Assembly: GCF_013778455.1 (NCBI RefSeq) | Contig: NZ_JACEHE010000001.1 | Coordinates: 784,127-848,126 of the forward strand | Direction: 5' to 3' | Source of the DNA: Streptomyces himalayensis subsp. himalayensis | Lineage (GTDB): Bacteria; Actinomycetota; Actinomycetes; Streptomycetales; Streptomycetaceae | DNA: 64,000 nucleotides | In this document: positions 7,311 to 16,763 of the stretch, piece after piece | Layout: each line of letters starts with the position of its first letter | Numbering within the stretch: the first letter of the stretch is position 1 | The notes under the pieces: generated by a model | Seen by the model: the letters and a program-made list of their open reading frames with translations, nothing else | Databases searched by the model: none | What the model was told of the DNA's origin: nothing | Translations under genes and position numbers: made by a program

Positions 7311-9560
7311 GTGGTGTCCATCCCCTACCTCGACAAGGCCGACCTCGGCCCGCTGGCTGATGCCGCCGCTTCCTGGAAGGCGCTGCCGGGCAAGTACGAG
7401 GCGCTGCAGCGCGAGTTCGAGCAGCGTGTCATCAACCACCTCAAGGGCCACTGGGAGGGTGACGCGGCCGAAGCGGCCTTTGCCACCATGGCCAAGGCCC
7501 GCACGGAGTACGAGAACGCCGCCACCGAGGCAGGCCGTATAGGCAAGCTGCTGCAGGATGCCCACAGCGAGTTCGGCACCTGCCAGAAGCAGCTCCGCGC
7601 CCTCCTCGACGAGGCCCGCAACGACAAGTTCCACGTATCCGAGAACGGCAGGGTCGAGGACGTCGACCCGCGGCAGGACAGCCCAACTGCCTCCGGAACG
7701 CCGGGCTTCGCCACCGAGCGCAAGGAGAAGCTGGACTCGCTGGTATCCCGTCTGGAGCGGATCCTCGAACTGGCCACCGCCGCCGACGAAGCCGCCAGCG
7801 CCGCCCTGGAACGCGACGCCAACGGCGACAGCCAGTCCTTCAACACCAGCGTCTACACCAGTCTCGACGCCGTCGAAGCCGACCAGGCATCCGACCTGAT
7901 GAGGAAGAAGGGGCGTCTCACCGACGCAGAGATCACCAAGCTCAACCTGCTCCTCTCCGCCAACAAGGGCGACCCGGAGTTCTCCCGCGACTTCGCGGTC
8001 AAGACCGGTGCGGAGAATGTGCTGAGCAAGTACAACGAGCTCATGACCCCGCCGGCCGGGACCACGCTTTCCAAGGAGCAACTGGCCCAGCTCAAGGAAC
8101 TCAAGGCGAACCTGGGCACCACCATCGGCACGGCGACCACGTCGGACGACCACCTTAAGGGTGGAAAATCCGACCGGGAGATCACCAAGTTCCAGAACGA
8201 GCTGCTCGCGGCGGGCCAGCGCGAGTTCAACGCCAATCCCACCGAGACCCCCTATGGCCTCAACGGCTACCAGCTCACCAGCAGCCTGATGAGCGAGGGT
8301 AAATGGGACAAGGAATTCCTCCAGGACTACGGCGGCGCTCTCATCACCGCCGAGAAGAACGGTGCCAACGCGGGCCAGAACCCCGACGCCTACTGGGGCG
8401 GCGGGCGCACTCTGGGGTCGACCAACATCGGCGCGCTCGACCCCATGACGGGCTTCATGGACGCCCTGGGCCACAACCCGGCAGCCTCCACCGAGTTCTT
8501 CACCTCAGAGTCCACGGTCAACGGCGAAAAGGTCGACCACCTCGACTACCTGATGAAGGACCGGCACTGGCCCGAAGGAGGCGCCTACACGGGCGACTCC
8601 AAGAACCCCAGTGGCTACAACAACCTCGGCCACGCCCTGGAATCCGCCACTACCGGCCACGCGTACGACACCAGCCCCTCGGCGGACACCCCGGCCCACA
8701 ACGCGAAGCAGGCCGGTCTCATGGAGGAGATCGTCAAGGCCGTTTCGCTGGACGAGGAGCTGGCCCGTGACGGGATGCAGGACAGCCTCGGGCGGATGGC
8801 CGGCGAGTACATGCCGGACATTCACCAGTCTCTGACGATGGACCAATCCGACAACGGCGACGGGCAAGGAAATAAGGATCGGATCTATCCGATCGCGGGC
8901 ACTGCGGCGCTCTTTGGGGAGCAGGACGTTTCTCGCTTCCTCATGACCGTCGGGCAGGACCCGGATGGCTATGCGGCGATCAACCTCGGCGAAAGCGCCT
9001 ACACATCCAACCTCATCGACTATCACCTTCAGAACCCTGATGCCTTCAAAGGTTCCACGGACACCGCGCTGCGAGAAATTGCCAGGACTTCCGGGGAGGT
9101 CCAGGGAAGCATCGCGATCGGCAGGCGGGAGTCGGAGATCGGCGATGCTGTGGAAGCCGACAAGGCGTACAACGACGCCATGGGACGTGCTGGCAGCTAT
9201 GCGTCAGGGATCGTGGGAACTGGCATTGGCGTCGGCACTTCCTTCATCGCCACGCCGGCTGTCGGTGCCGGAGTCGGCGGCCTTGCCACCACGGTCACGG
9301 GGGATCTCATCAACCAGATCGTCAAGGGCTCTGAGCGGGACACTATGGGCAACGCAGTGTATTCAAGTGGCGCGGATTGGGAGGACGCAAAGTACTCCAC
9401 TGCGGCGGTCCTGCAGGATGCCTACCGAAATTCTGCGGAAGCGCAGGGGCTGGGCGGTGTTGCCGACTACCAGAATATCTTGGCCAACGAGGTCGAGCTG
9501 GGTTTCCATTCTGCCGAGAGCAACTTGGACGGCTACGGCCAGGACAAGAGGGCAAGGTAG
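7311..9560 (+). CDS. Large T7SS substrate with N-terminal WEG domain (DUF6571-like)
   Basis: A 749-residue protein without signal peptide. The N-terminal ~100 residues form the type VII hairpin with GHWEGDAAEAAF at the turn. The middle (~100-560) is helical, with motifs I associate from memory with the actinobacterial family DUF6571 (YQLTSSLMSEGKWDKEFLQD; ALDPMTGFMDALGHNP). A hydrophobic stretch at ~640-675 (GTGIGVGTSFIATPAVGAG) could insert into a membrane. I see no known toxin active site. The start is one of two tandem GTG codons behind AGGAG. It is preceded by its probable partner (6776) and followed by three related membrane-anchored proteins that could be immunity or accessory factors. 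Confidence 0.75.
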   Translation: MVSIPYLDKADLGPLADAAASWKALPGKYEALQREFEQRVINHLKGHWEGDAAEAAFATMAKARTEYENAATEAGRIGKLLQDAHSEFGTCQKQLRALLDEARNDKFHVSENGRVEDVDPRQDSPTASGTPGFATERKEKLDSLVSRLERILELATAADEAASAALERDANGDSQSFNTSVYTSLDAVEADQASDLMRKKGRLTDAEITKLNLLLSANKGDPEFSRDFAVKTGAENVLSKYNELMTPPAGTTLSKEQLAQLKELKANLGTTIGTATTSDDHLKGGKSDREITKFQNELLAAGQREFNANPTETPYGLNGYQLTSSLMSEGKWDKEFLQDYGGALITAEKNGANAGQNPDAYWGGGRTLGSTNIGALDPMTGFMDALGHNPAASTEFFTSESTVNGEKVDHLDYLMKDRHWPEGGAYTGDSKNPSGYNNLGHALESATTGHAYDTSPSADTPAHNAKQAGLMEEIVKAVSLDEELARDGMQDSLGRMAGEYMPDIHQSLTMDQSDNGDGQGNKDRIYPIAGTAALFGEQDVSRFLMTVGQDPDGYAAINLGESAYTSNLIDYHLQNPDAFKGSTDTALREIARTSGEVQGSIAIGRRESEIGDAVEADKAYNDAMGRAGSYASGIVGTGIGVGTSFIATPAVGAGVGGLATTVTGDLINQIVKGSERDTMGNAVYSSGADWEDAKYSTAAVLQDAYRNSAEAQGLGGVADYQNILANEVELGFHSAESNLDGYGQDKRAR

Positions 9561-9650
9561 GGCTGATCACGGAGTCTGGGGCGGCCCGACTTTCAGGCGG
9601 CGGTGCATCCAGGTTCGGTCTTTTCGTAACGCAGACAGGGATTGCGGATA

Positions 9651-10715
9651 ATGAAGTGGGACTATCGGGCTCTGCTCCGAGGGAACGTGAAGCGCCGGCT
9701 GATCGGATCCGCCGTGACGCTCGCCGTGCTGGGGGCCGGGGCTTACGGATTTCAGCTGCAGTACCCTGCCGCAAACACCGGACGGGCGTGCAGTGGAATG
9801 CTTCCGGTCGACTCGGTGCTTGACCTTGCAGGAAAGTCGCGACTCTACCTGCTCGGTCTAGGGTTTGACGTCTCCAGTTGGCAATTTGATGTTTCGGACG
9901 ATGTGACGGAGCCGCCCGGTCTGGCGACAAGGTGTATCGTCGACGGCGTTGAGATATCCATCGAAACCACGGTCGGCGTCCACAATCCATACGCTTCCTA
10001 TACCTTCCAGCGCGACCAGGAGTCCTTTCCCGTACCTTTGAACGCGGGTTGGCAGGGTTTCATAGTCACCGAAAAGCTTGACCAAGCCACCGCGTCGGTG
10101 CTTCTCAGTTGTAAGAACTGGGAATCGAAAGACGGCAGTGGAATATTCGTAACGGCCGGTTCGCCCTACGACGCCGAGGTCACGGAGGACGTACGCCTGA
10201 AGCTTGCCCGTGTGGTCACCGGGACAGCACAGCGCGCGGCAGAAAAGACCGGCTGCGTTACGGAACCGGGAGACGCGAGCAAGCTCACCGCTCCAGATGC
10301 CGACGCCAGGACCGTGGCGGCCGACGATGCCACGGGGACCTGCAAGGGGATGACCTCCGCGTCGACGGTGCGGGAAACCGCTGCCGAGGCTTCACCGGTG
10401 GAAGAATGTCTACTAACCGGCAGTCTGCAACTGACCGCCAAATACGGCCCCTTCAGCGATGCTTCTGACGCGATCGTCAACGGCAAATATGGCGGTCACG
10501 ACACCCCCGCGGGTGTCGACAGCTCCACGGCCTGGACGTCAGCCACATGTCAGGGTGCCCTGGGTATCGGCTACTACCATGCTTCGCCAGTCGAGACGAG
10601 TGACCGCGAGTTCACATCGCGCCCCCTCACCAAGAGCGAGCGGGCGGATCTACAGCGCTTCGCCGAGCAGTCGGCCGCCCGCCACGGATGCGACAGCCCG
10701 GCCGCACTTCCCTAG
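9651..10715 (+). CDS. Membrane-anchored extracellular protein, paralogue 1 of 3
   Basis: About 354 residues. Start chosen at ATG 9651, 9 bases after AGGGA; a TTG at 9642 is an alternative. A positively charged N-terminus and one helix (~16-36) anchor the protein; the rest should lie outside the cell. Two related halves are visible. The first begins ACSGMLPVDSVLDL and the second begins GTCKGMTSASTV and ends with a KYGPFSDAS segment and a Cys-containing strand (SATCQGALGIGYY). The even number of Cys residues suits disulfides. It is the first of three tandem paralogues (10909 and 12183) behind the 7311 cargo. The function is unknown; immunity, receptor or envelope roles are possible. Confidence 0.65.
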   Translation: MKWDYRALLRGNVKRRLIGSAVTLAVLGAGAYGFQLQYPAANTGRACSGMLPVDSVLDLAGKSRLYLLGLGFDVSSWQFDVSDDVTEPPGLATRCIVDGVEISIETTVGVHNPYASYTFQRDQESFPVPLNAGWQGFIVTEKLDQATASVLLSCKNWESKDGSGIFVTAGSPYDAEVTEDVRLKLARVVTGTAQRAAEKTGCVTEPGDASKLTAPDADARTVAADDATGTCKGMTSASTVRETAAEASPVEECLLTGSLQLTAKYGPFSDASDAIVNGKYGGHDTPAGVDSSTAWTSATCQGALGIGYYHASPVETSDREFTSRPLTKSERADLQRFAEQSAARHGCDSPAALP

Positions 10716-10908
10716 CGAGCCAGGAGTCGTAGGGAAATCGCGGGGGCGGGTGCCGGTGCGTATCCCGACAGCCATCGACCGCATGGACTGGGGCCCGCTG
10801 ATCTGCTTTTCGGCGGCAGGGTGCTCGTGGCAGCTTCGGCGCTCATGAGTCCTACCTTTCGAAACCGTTGGTGACTTGAAACCACCGGCATTACTGGGGG
10901 ATTGCTTC

Positions 10909-12192
10909 GTGTGCCGAATGCCACGGCGGTCGCGCAAACCGCTGGTCATAGGCCTGCCGCTCGTGTTGCTCCTCAGCGGGGCAGTTGTTGTCTTCCGCGG
11001 CACTGGCGATTCGGGCGGCGGCCATGCGGCAGCGAATCGGGCGCAGTTGAAGCGTGCCTGCACCGGGTTGCTGCCGTACGAGGAACTCAGCAGCCTCGTA
11101 CCCGACGACGTCGAGGGCGAAGTGAGCCAGTACGGCACCGTGCTGGAGCCCGACGAGGAGAGCCGTTCCCTGGTGAACTGTGCCGTGACGTGGCCGGGGC
11201 ACGGGTCGGTGCGGGTGCGTGCCGTTCCTCTTGTCTCCCCGATGCCGATGACGGTGAAGGCCGAGGACATCATGCCCGGCGGTTACACCGACGGGTACGA
11301 GGCGCCCGGGCTCACCGGCAGGGTCGATGAGGACGGGCGGCCGTGGATCGTCGCCGAATGTGCCGGCGGGCTCGACGGCCAGGTACGCGAGGTGTCCGCG
11401 ATGTATGTCACCGCGGATGTCGATCTGCCCGTTCCCGGCAAGGGGAAGCGAGCCGAGTACCTCGCGGACTTCCGCACCGCCGTCCAGGTCGCCAACGGGA
11501 TCACTGCGAAGCAGGACTGCGGTGGCACCCCGCTGGCCAGGCCCACGCGGGTCATCGACACCTACGAGGAGTACACAGTCGCGGACCCGGACAGCATCGA
11601 CGGCGAGACCGTGCGAGTGGACGAGCCGGGCCTGGGCATGAGGAAGTGCCGTGGGCTCGCCGAACGCGCGGGCTTGCCCGGGAGTTGGGCCGCCAGCGGT
11701 GACCTGCAGGACTCCCGGCTGCTCAGTGTGTGCACCGCCATGGCCGTAGACCCCGAAAGCCCGACGGAGATCGATCCGGTGCTGGAGGACGGCGCGGTCG
11801 CCGATGTCTCCGCGGCGAGTTGGGCCGGACCGCTCAGCCGGTCCGCCGTCGACCAGTACGACACCACAGGCGACGTCTTCGACTTCTCGGCAGAACGGCG
11901 TACGACGAACATCCCGGACGGCGATCATCGGGTCGAGCTCGCCCTGTGGGCCAGGTCGACATGTACCGCAGGCAGCACCTACCACCGTGTCACCGTGGGC
12001 ATGAACATCGACTTCTATGACTACGACGAGCAGGATGACTACGAGCGCACGCTCACCGAAGCGGAGCGGACCCGGTACTCCCGTAACGCCCGCAAGCTCA
12101 TGGACAGCTACCTCACCCACCCCGGCGGCTGGCCCCGGCAGCAGCGGTGCCATGACACCGAGATCCTCGGAGAGGTGGAGGGATGGCGGTGA
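10909..12192 (+). CDS. Membrane-anchored extracellular protein, paralogue 2 of 3
   Basis: About 427 residues. The GTG at 10909 has a GGGGGA ribosome site 7 bases upstream; an upstream TTG at 10876 is less likely. The N-terminus MPRRSRKPLVIGLPLVLLLSG is a basic stretch followed by a membrane helix. The extracellular part again has two halves, each opening with a Cys-x-Gly motif: ACTGLLPYEELSSL and MRKCRGLAERAGL. It is acidic overall. The stop overlaps the next gene by 10 bases, so the pair is co-translated. The family is unknown to me, but it is clearly related to the 9651 and 12183 products. Confidence 0.65.
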   Translation: MCRMPRRSRKPLVIGLPLVLLLSGAVVVFRGTGDSGGGHAAANRAQLKRACTGLLPYEELSSLVPDDVEGEVSQYGTVLEPDEESRSLVNCAVTWPGHGSVRVRAVPLVSPMPMTVKAEDIMPGGYTDGYEAPGLTGRVDEDGRPWIVAECAGGLDGQVREVSAMYVTADVDLPVPGKGKRAEYLADFRTAVQVANGITAKQDCGGTPLARPTRVIDTYEEYTVADPDSIDGETVRVDEPGLGMRKCRGLAERAGLPGSWAASGDLQDSRLLSVCTAMAVDPESPTEIDPVLEDGAVADVSAASWAGPLSRSAVDQYDTTGDVFDFSAERRTTNIPDGDHRVELALWARSTCTAGSTYHRVTVGMNIDFYDYDEQDDYERTLTEAERTRYSRNARKLMDSYLTHPGGWPRQQRCHDTEILGEVEGWR

Positions 12193-13304
12193 GGCGGATC
12201 ATTCTTTGGGCGGTAACCGCCTTGACGGCTACGGCCGTTGCCGTCGTCGGATATCTGGAACTGCACGGAGACTTCCAGCGCTGGAGGGACGAGTCGGCGC
12301 TCGACAGCGCCTGCAACGGCCTCCTCGACCGGAACGTGGTGCGCGACGTCCTCGGTCCGGGATCGGTCGAGGTCGAGAACGACGAGAACGAAGAGCGCGC
12401 TGACAGGGGCCTGGTGGGCTGCGAGGTGCACGTCGACGGTGGCGGCACCGCTGAAGTCCGTATCCTCGACACCTCCTACGCCGGTCAGAGCCTGGACTCC
12501 CTCTACACGGGTCCGCCCGGAGCGGAGCTCTCCGTACCGGTTGGCCATGGATGGGCGGGGCTCTTCGGGGCGAAACCGAAGTACTCGAGCGACTTGAGCG
12601 ACTCCTTCAGTGCGGACGAGGACGTGACCGTGAGTCTGGTCCTCGAGTGCGCCGAGGCCAGCAGCGTGAAGGGCCTGTCCGTCACCGTCGAGACCACGCT
12701 CGACAAGACGATCGACAACCCGGCGAACAGGCCGGAGTTCGCCAGGATCGCCACTTCCACCGCGGCGAAGGTGTCGAAGACCCGGCACTGCGGAGCCGAG
12801 CTCGGAAGGCCCGTACGCAGTCTCGGCCTGCCGGTGAACGAGGACGAGTACGAACCGCTCGGCACGGCGGGCGGGACGTGCTCCGGCATTCCCACCGCAC
12901 CGGGTGTGTCCATCGCCACCGAGACCGACCGCGGGGGAGCGCCGTACGAGATCTGCCGGCTGGCTGACGCAGACCTCAGTACGCGCTACGTACTGGAAGC
13001 CGAGTTCGGTCCTTACGCGGAAGAGGCGTTTGTCGACTACCAGGAGCACGATTACGGAGCGGAGGACCTGCCGTCGCCTGACATCCCCGCCCACCATCGC
13101 GATGGCGGCGGCCGGGTCAGCTGGACGACGGCCAAGTGCTCCGACGGCCGTGCCCTGTTCACACTGCAGGTCGCCGCCGGGCAGGACGGCGGTCGCAAGA
13201 ACACCGTGAGCGATCCGGGTCTCGCTTACGAACGCGCCGCACTCAGGGCTTTCGCCGAGCGCTCGGCAAAAGCCCACGGCTGTTCTGCTCCGGTGACGCC
13301 TTGA
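12183..13304 (+). CDS. Membrane-anchored extracellular protein, paralogue 3 of 3
   Basis: 373 residues. N-terminal anchor (RRIILWAVTALTATAVAVVG), then an extracellular part with two halves: SACNGLLDRNVVRDVLGPG, and later GGTCSGIPTAP with an EFGPYAEEAF segment matching KYGPFSDAS of paralogue 1. Both halves end in a Cys-containing strand followed by a short helix (AERSAKAHGC; compare AEQSAARHGC in paralogue 1). The ATG lies inside the end of the previous gene behind GGAGAGGTGGAGG. The last gene of the operon. Function unknown. Confidence 0.65.
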   Translation: MAVRRIILWAVTALTATAVAVVGYLELHGDFQRWRDESALDSACNGLLDRNVVRDVLGPGSVEVENDENEERADRGLVGCEVHVDGGGTAEVRILDTSYAGQSLDSLYTGPPGAELSVPVGHGWAGLFGAKPKYSSDLSDSFSADEDVTVSLVLECAEASSVKGLSVTVETTLDKTIDNPANRPEFARIATSTAAKVSKTRHCGAELGRPVRSLGLPVNEDEYEPLGTAGGTCSGIPTAPGVSIATETDRGGAPYEICRLADADLSTRYVLEAEFGPYAEEAFVDYQEHDYGAEDLPSPDIPAHHRDGGGRVSWTTAKCSDGRALFTLQVAAGQDGGRKNTVSDPGLAYERAALRAFAERSAKAHGCSAPVTP

Positions 13305-13512
13305 CGATGCTTTCCCGGCGCCGCTGTGGTTCTGGCCGCGCGGGAAGCGAACCAGAACTCGTGCAGCTGCTGACTTGCCGAACAGACTTCCGCTCTACGT
13401 TCACCTGGACCGAGTCGGACCGGCGGCCTACGTCACTCGGAGCACGGCCTGGGGGGAAACGGGCCGGCGGAAACGCCAAGCCCGTGCCCCGGGCCGACTC
13501 AACATCTCGTCC

Positions 13513-14154
13513 TCATCCCGGGTAGGGAACCGCGTCGAGGTGGCTCAGCCGGACCGGGAACGCCTCCGGCATACGACGCCAGCCTTGACCCATGAACCGG
13601 ACCGAGCACCACGAACCATCGACGAAGCCGATCTCGTGGTTGCCGCCCACCACGTCGCTTCGGTCACGGATCCAGGTCACGTTGCGAAGGTCCGTGGCCC
13701 ACCCGGCCTCGACCGCACCGCGCCCGCCTGTGAGGGAACCCGCGCAGGACACGTACGCGAGCTGGAGGTGGTGGCTGGTGACCTGCATGACCACATACGC
13801 GCCGTTCTCGGTCCGGGGCGTGATGGCGCGCGCCAAGTGGCCGGCCATGCTGTTCCAGCCGCCGTGGAACGGCTTGCCCGGCTTCTTGGTCTCACGCCAG
13901 AAGACGGCCTCGAAGAACGCCTCGAACGGGTTCCAGGTGATGGAAATGAGGTTCGCGACCCCGTGCACTGGGAGCATGCACCAGCTCCAGAGCGTTCGGC
14001 GTTCTGATCGGAGGCCGCGTGGGCGGCGGAAATAGCCGGGCTTCGGTGCGCGAGCCGCCAGTGCGACCCGGTGCTCACCTCGCAGTACCTCTCCGGCGGG
14101 TACCACCGCCCTCGCCCGTTCGACGGACTCCCGGTTCCGGTCCGTGCCGCTCAC
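13513..14154 (-). CDS. DGSW-family protein, T7SS-locus accessory or immunity candidate
   Basis: A 213-residue protein of a family that occurs four times in this window. Shared motifs: RARAVVPAGEVL near the N-terminus; a hydrophobic central part (CMLPVHGVANLISITWNPFEAFFE, split here by an apparent turn) that may be membrane-associated; GGWNSMAGHL; then a C-terminal beta-rich block with HEIGFVDGSWCSVRF and a final PEAFPVRLS helix. The paralogue at 17566 sits directly behind a W-x-G protein with overlapping start and stop, which suggests an effector-linked role such as immunity. This copy is an orphan. I know no function for the family. Confidence 0.65.
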   Translation of the reverse strand: MSGTDRNRESVERARAVVPAGEVLRGEHRVALAARAPKPGYFRRPRGLRSERRTLWSWCMLPVHGVANLISITWNPFEAFFEAVFWRETKKPGKPFHGGWNSMAGHLARAITPRTENGAYVVMQVTSHHLQLAYVSCAGSLTGGRGAVEAGWATDLRNVTWIRDRSDVVGGNHEIGFVDGSWCSVRFMGQGWRRMPEAFPVRLSHLDAVPYPG

Positions 14155-14477
14155 CCGAAAACTTCCCTCACTGTCTTGCCTGCGTGCGAAGGCTGCGTGT
14201 CCGTGCGCTCGTCGAGACGCTGTGGATCGGGGCGCTGATGATACTCGTAACGCTCCTCCGGCACCCGGGGCCCGTCTTCCAGTGTGTCGATGCTTGACGG
14301 ATTGGCGATGCCCAGCCCCTCACGAGCGGACGTGCTGGGTTGCGGTTTCCCGCCAGTTGGTCGTCGACTTCTTCCTTGACCGAATCAATAGAAGCAGCCC
14401 CATGCCGCGAAGCTCCGGGTTCTCCACCCTCGGCCAATGAACCTCGCGCAGGCAAGCGGGTGTGGTCCCCGCCGGCC
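14155..14477. other. Gene-free stretch
   Basis: I see no convincing coding region, repeat or RNA gene in these 323 bases. It lies upstream of the minus-strand gene at 13513 and downstream of the minus-strand gene at 14478, so it should hold the promoter of the former. Confidence 0.4.
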
Positions 14478-14990
14478 TCACAGATTGCCGGAGACCACTC
14501 CGCGCCAGGTCCAGCCCAACTTGAGGACGGCGTTCTGCAGGGGGTTGCGCAGGTCCGCGCCGTTGAAGCGGAAAGTCTCCGTCGCTTCGAGGCTGCCGCT
14601 TTCCTCGCGTCTGACCGTGTAGTGACGGGAGACGGTCCTGTCGGGCCCGCGCGAGTACGCCCCTGAGATCTTGAGCTCCGGCGGATTCCCGACCCGGGTG
14701 ACCTCCCACGATTCCTCGAGGGCGCGTACCTCATGGTTCTCCGGGACCAGGCGCATCCGGATCCGGACCGCCCGGGTCAGCTGCGACTCGACGAAGATGG
14801 CCTGCCACGCGGGCTCCGCCATCCGCCACTCCGCCACCAGGTCGGCGTCCTCCGCGGCGGCGTCGCGGATGACGTACGGCACCTCGGGCCGGTTGACGCC
14901 GAGCAGGGCTGCCCGCACCTCCTCGACCGGGCGCGGCGCGACACCGTCGGCGGGGTGCTTGGTTCCGGTCAGCTTGTCGAAGAAGCCCAT
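14478..14990 (-). CDS. Hypothetical protein, 170 residues
   Basis: A soluble protein beginning MGFFDKLTGTKHP, an N-terminus often seen in small Streptomyces proteins. Residues ~20-60 are mixed (RPVEEVRAALLGVNRP, VPYVIRDAAAEDADLVAEWR) and the rest is a beta-rich block (IRMRLVPENHEVRALEESWEV and later SRHYTVRREESG). No signal peptide, membrane helix or catalytic motif is visible. Its length and codon bias support a real gene. It lies between two minus-strand genes of the DGSW family; no functional link is evident. Confidence 0.65.
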   Translation of the reverse strand: MGFFDKLTGTKHPADGVAPRPVEEVRAALLGVNRPEVPYVIRDAAAEDADLVAEWRMAEPAWQAIFVESQLTRAVRIRMRLVPENHEVRALEESWEVTRVGNPPELKISGAYSRGPDRTVSRHYTVRREESGSLEATETFRFNGADLRNPLQNAVLKLGWTWRGVVSGNL

Positions 14991-15050
14991 GAAATCAACC
15001 TATGAGGGGTCGGATTGACGGTGCAAGATCGGCCGCTTCGGCGGGACGCG

Positions 15051-15200
15051 CTACGAAGCCGCGCCGGTGTCCGGGCGGGCCGTGCGTACGAAGTCCTGGA
15101 AGTCGCCCAGGACATAGGCATGTTGGGACGCGCTGGCACTCAGGACCAGGCGGATCACCGCCCGCTTGCGCGGATCGGCGAGCATATGGGTGGGGCAACC
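15051..15200 (-). pseudogene. C-terminal fragment of an LpqN/DcrB-like gene
   Basis: The reading frame ends with DPRKRAVIRLVLSASAS and later DFQDFVRTARP. This matches the end of the intact gene at 33084-33680 (DPAKRAVIELALTARPS and DDFKEFVRSFRP). The N-terminal three quarters of the gene are absent, so this is a relic. It sits just downstream of the minus-strand DGSW gene at 15239. Confidence 0.6.
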
Positions 15201-15238
15201 AGGATGCGGCTTCTTACGGAGGTCGGCCGCCGCCCAAC

Positions 15239-15862
15239 TCAGCGTACGGGCAAGGCGTCGACCAGGGACTTCCACCCGGCGCCCTGTGCCATCACGTCGC
15301 ACCAGGACCCGTCCCTGAAGTGCCACCTCAGCGTGGCCTGCTGCTCGTTGTGGGTGTCCCAGACGGCCAGCTCCACACCGGCCAACTGCTCCCGGGGGGC
15401 GGACCAGGCAATCTCCGCCTCGTGCTCACCGACGTACAGGAGGCTGACCCGCCGCTCTCCGACGGCCAGCACGCGGTCCCCCCAGACGTACACAGCGATC
15501 CCGAGGCCCCCGGCCGCACTGTCCCATCCGCCGCCCAGTCTCTTCTCCCGCCGGCGCTTCTCCTTGCTCCGGCAGAGCCACAAGAGCCCCCGGAAGGGCA
15601 TCAGGAGCAGGTCGCCGAGGAAATCCAGTGGGGCGGTGAGCCACGCGAGGAAGCCGGTCAGCCACGCCCGCATCCGTACTCCGGCGGAGGGTTGGGGGCG
15701 GCGCCCGCCGTGCGGGAGGATGCGGGAGCGCGGCCGTCGCCGTTTCGGCGGCTTGGGCACCCGGGAGTGGCGCACCACGGGCTGTAGGTGGACTACGCGG
15801 TCTCCCTCGAGCGCTGTCATCGCCACCTCCCGGAGTACGGCGTCGGTCCTGGCCTTTGTCAT
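15239..15862 (-). CDS. DGSW-family protein with hydrophobic centre
   Basis: 207 residues. The same layout as the 13513 product: a charged N-terminus (here with PKPPKRRRPRSR), a hydrophobic stretch at ~68-95 (AWLTGFLAWLTAPLDFLGDLL), GGGWDSAAGGL matching GGWNSMAGHL, and WHFRDGSWCDVMAQGAGWKSL followed by VDALPVR. The hydrophobic stretch could form a membrane hairpin. Start ATG 15862 follows GGAGGGGGCGT. Next to it lies the LpqN-like relic, another family tied to type VII cassettes. Probably an accessory or immunity factor; this is inference. Confidence 0.65.
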   Translation of the reverse strand: MTKARTDAVLREVAMTALEGDRVVHLQPVVRHSRVPKPPKRRRPRSRILPHGGRRPQPSAGVRMRAWLTGFLAWLTAPLDFLGDLLLMPFRGLLWLCRSKEKRRREKRLGGGWDSAAGGLGIAVYVWGDRVLAVGERRVSLLYVGEHEAEIAWSAPREQLAGVELAVWDTHNEQQATLRWHFRDGSWCDVMAQGAGWKSLVDALPVR

Positions 15863-15997
15863 ACGCCCCCTCCCGTTTGTCCTGTTCCGTCGATCCTGCT
15901 GCAGGTCACCCGAATGACGACGCCCTCCGGGCGGCCCTCGCGGACTGGGCCAACGGGTAGCCCAGCGCCCGCCGAGGAGTCAGGCCCGACGGCGCCT

Positions 15998-16330
15998 GTG
16001 TACGCCTGCCCCGACTGCGCTCCCCACTTCCCGTCCATGCCGGACGTGCTCGATCTCTTCCCCGGCCGCGGTGAGGAGGACGCGGGGTGAAGACACCGGC
16101 GCCACTGGGAGCCAACACGCTGGGGGCTTCTCGTGCATGGTCCTGCGCACCTACCGTGTCGGCATTGAGTGCACCGGCACAGGTGAATGCCAGGTGAGCG
16201 TAATGGACTCCGCGAACCTGGAGTTCATTACGCAGCCCCGGCCCTTCGGTCCAAGTGGCAGCACGGTCCGGGACGGACCGAGAGCCCCAGGGTTCCACTG
16301 ATCCCGCCCGTCACTCCCCAGCGCCGGCCC
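15998..16330 (+). repeat. Partial, diverged copy of the 6140-6470 segment
   Basis: The stretch matches 6140-6470 base by base over ~300 bases with scattered substitutions. It encodes the last ~30 residues of the zinc-ribbon gene (VYACPDCAPHFPSMPDVLD) and a complete copy of the following small gene (16137-16301, MVLRTYRVGIECTGTGECQ to APGFH). The rest of the zinc-ribbon gene is missing. The two copies are in the same orientation and bracket the ~9.5 kb that hold the 6776/7311 cassette and its neighbours. Confidence 0.75.
16137..16301 (+). CDS. Small hypothetical protein, paralogue of 6275 product
   Basis: A 54-residue protein close in sequence to the first ~50 residues of the 6275 product. 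It keeps the presumed original ending (APGFH, then TGA). It lies on a truncated duplicate segment and may not be expressed from its original promoter. Function unknown. Confidence 0.4.
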   Translation: MVLRTYRVGIECTGTGECQVSVMDSANLEFITQPRPFGPSGSTVRDGPRAPGFH

Positions 16331-16763
16331 GCCACTGGACCTCCGTCATGTCCGAGCCGCAACACGGGGCACGGCCGGGCGCATCCGCCACGTTCCCGAA
16401 CTTGTGAGTGAGGCAATCACACGATGAGCGTTCGAGTTGGACTTCGCGGGCGCGAGCGCATGCAACTGCGCAAAGAGCCTGCTGATCGCGACCCCGCCGA
16501 CTGGGACTGGCGGCAGTCGTCGATCTTGCCTGCTTGCCCCACGAGTTGCTGCCGAGCTGAAGTGTCGTCACGCCTACCCGGTTGGGACGACGCTGATGCA
16601 ATTGCCAAGTGTTTGCTACGGTCGTACTGCGCGTGCGAGCGGAGTTCGGTTGTCGATCACTTTCGACGGGCGGTGTGAGAGGAACGCGACTCTCCGGTGG
16701 GCGGTAGCCCGGCCGTCATCGGCACCTGTACTCAGTCGATATTCGTCCGGTTTCGGGGGATTC
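16331..16763. other. Gene-free stretch before a broken T7SS gene
   Basis: I found no coding region that stands up by codon bias on either strand, and no clear repeat. It should contain the promoter of the 16764 gene. Confidence 0.4.
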
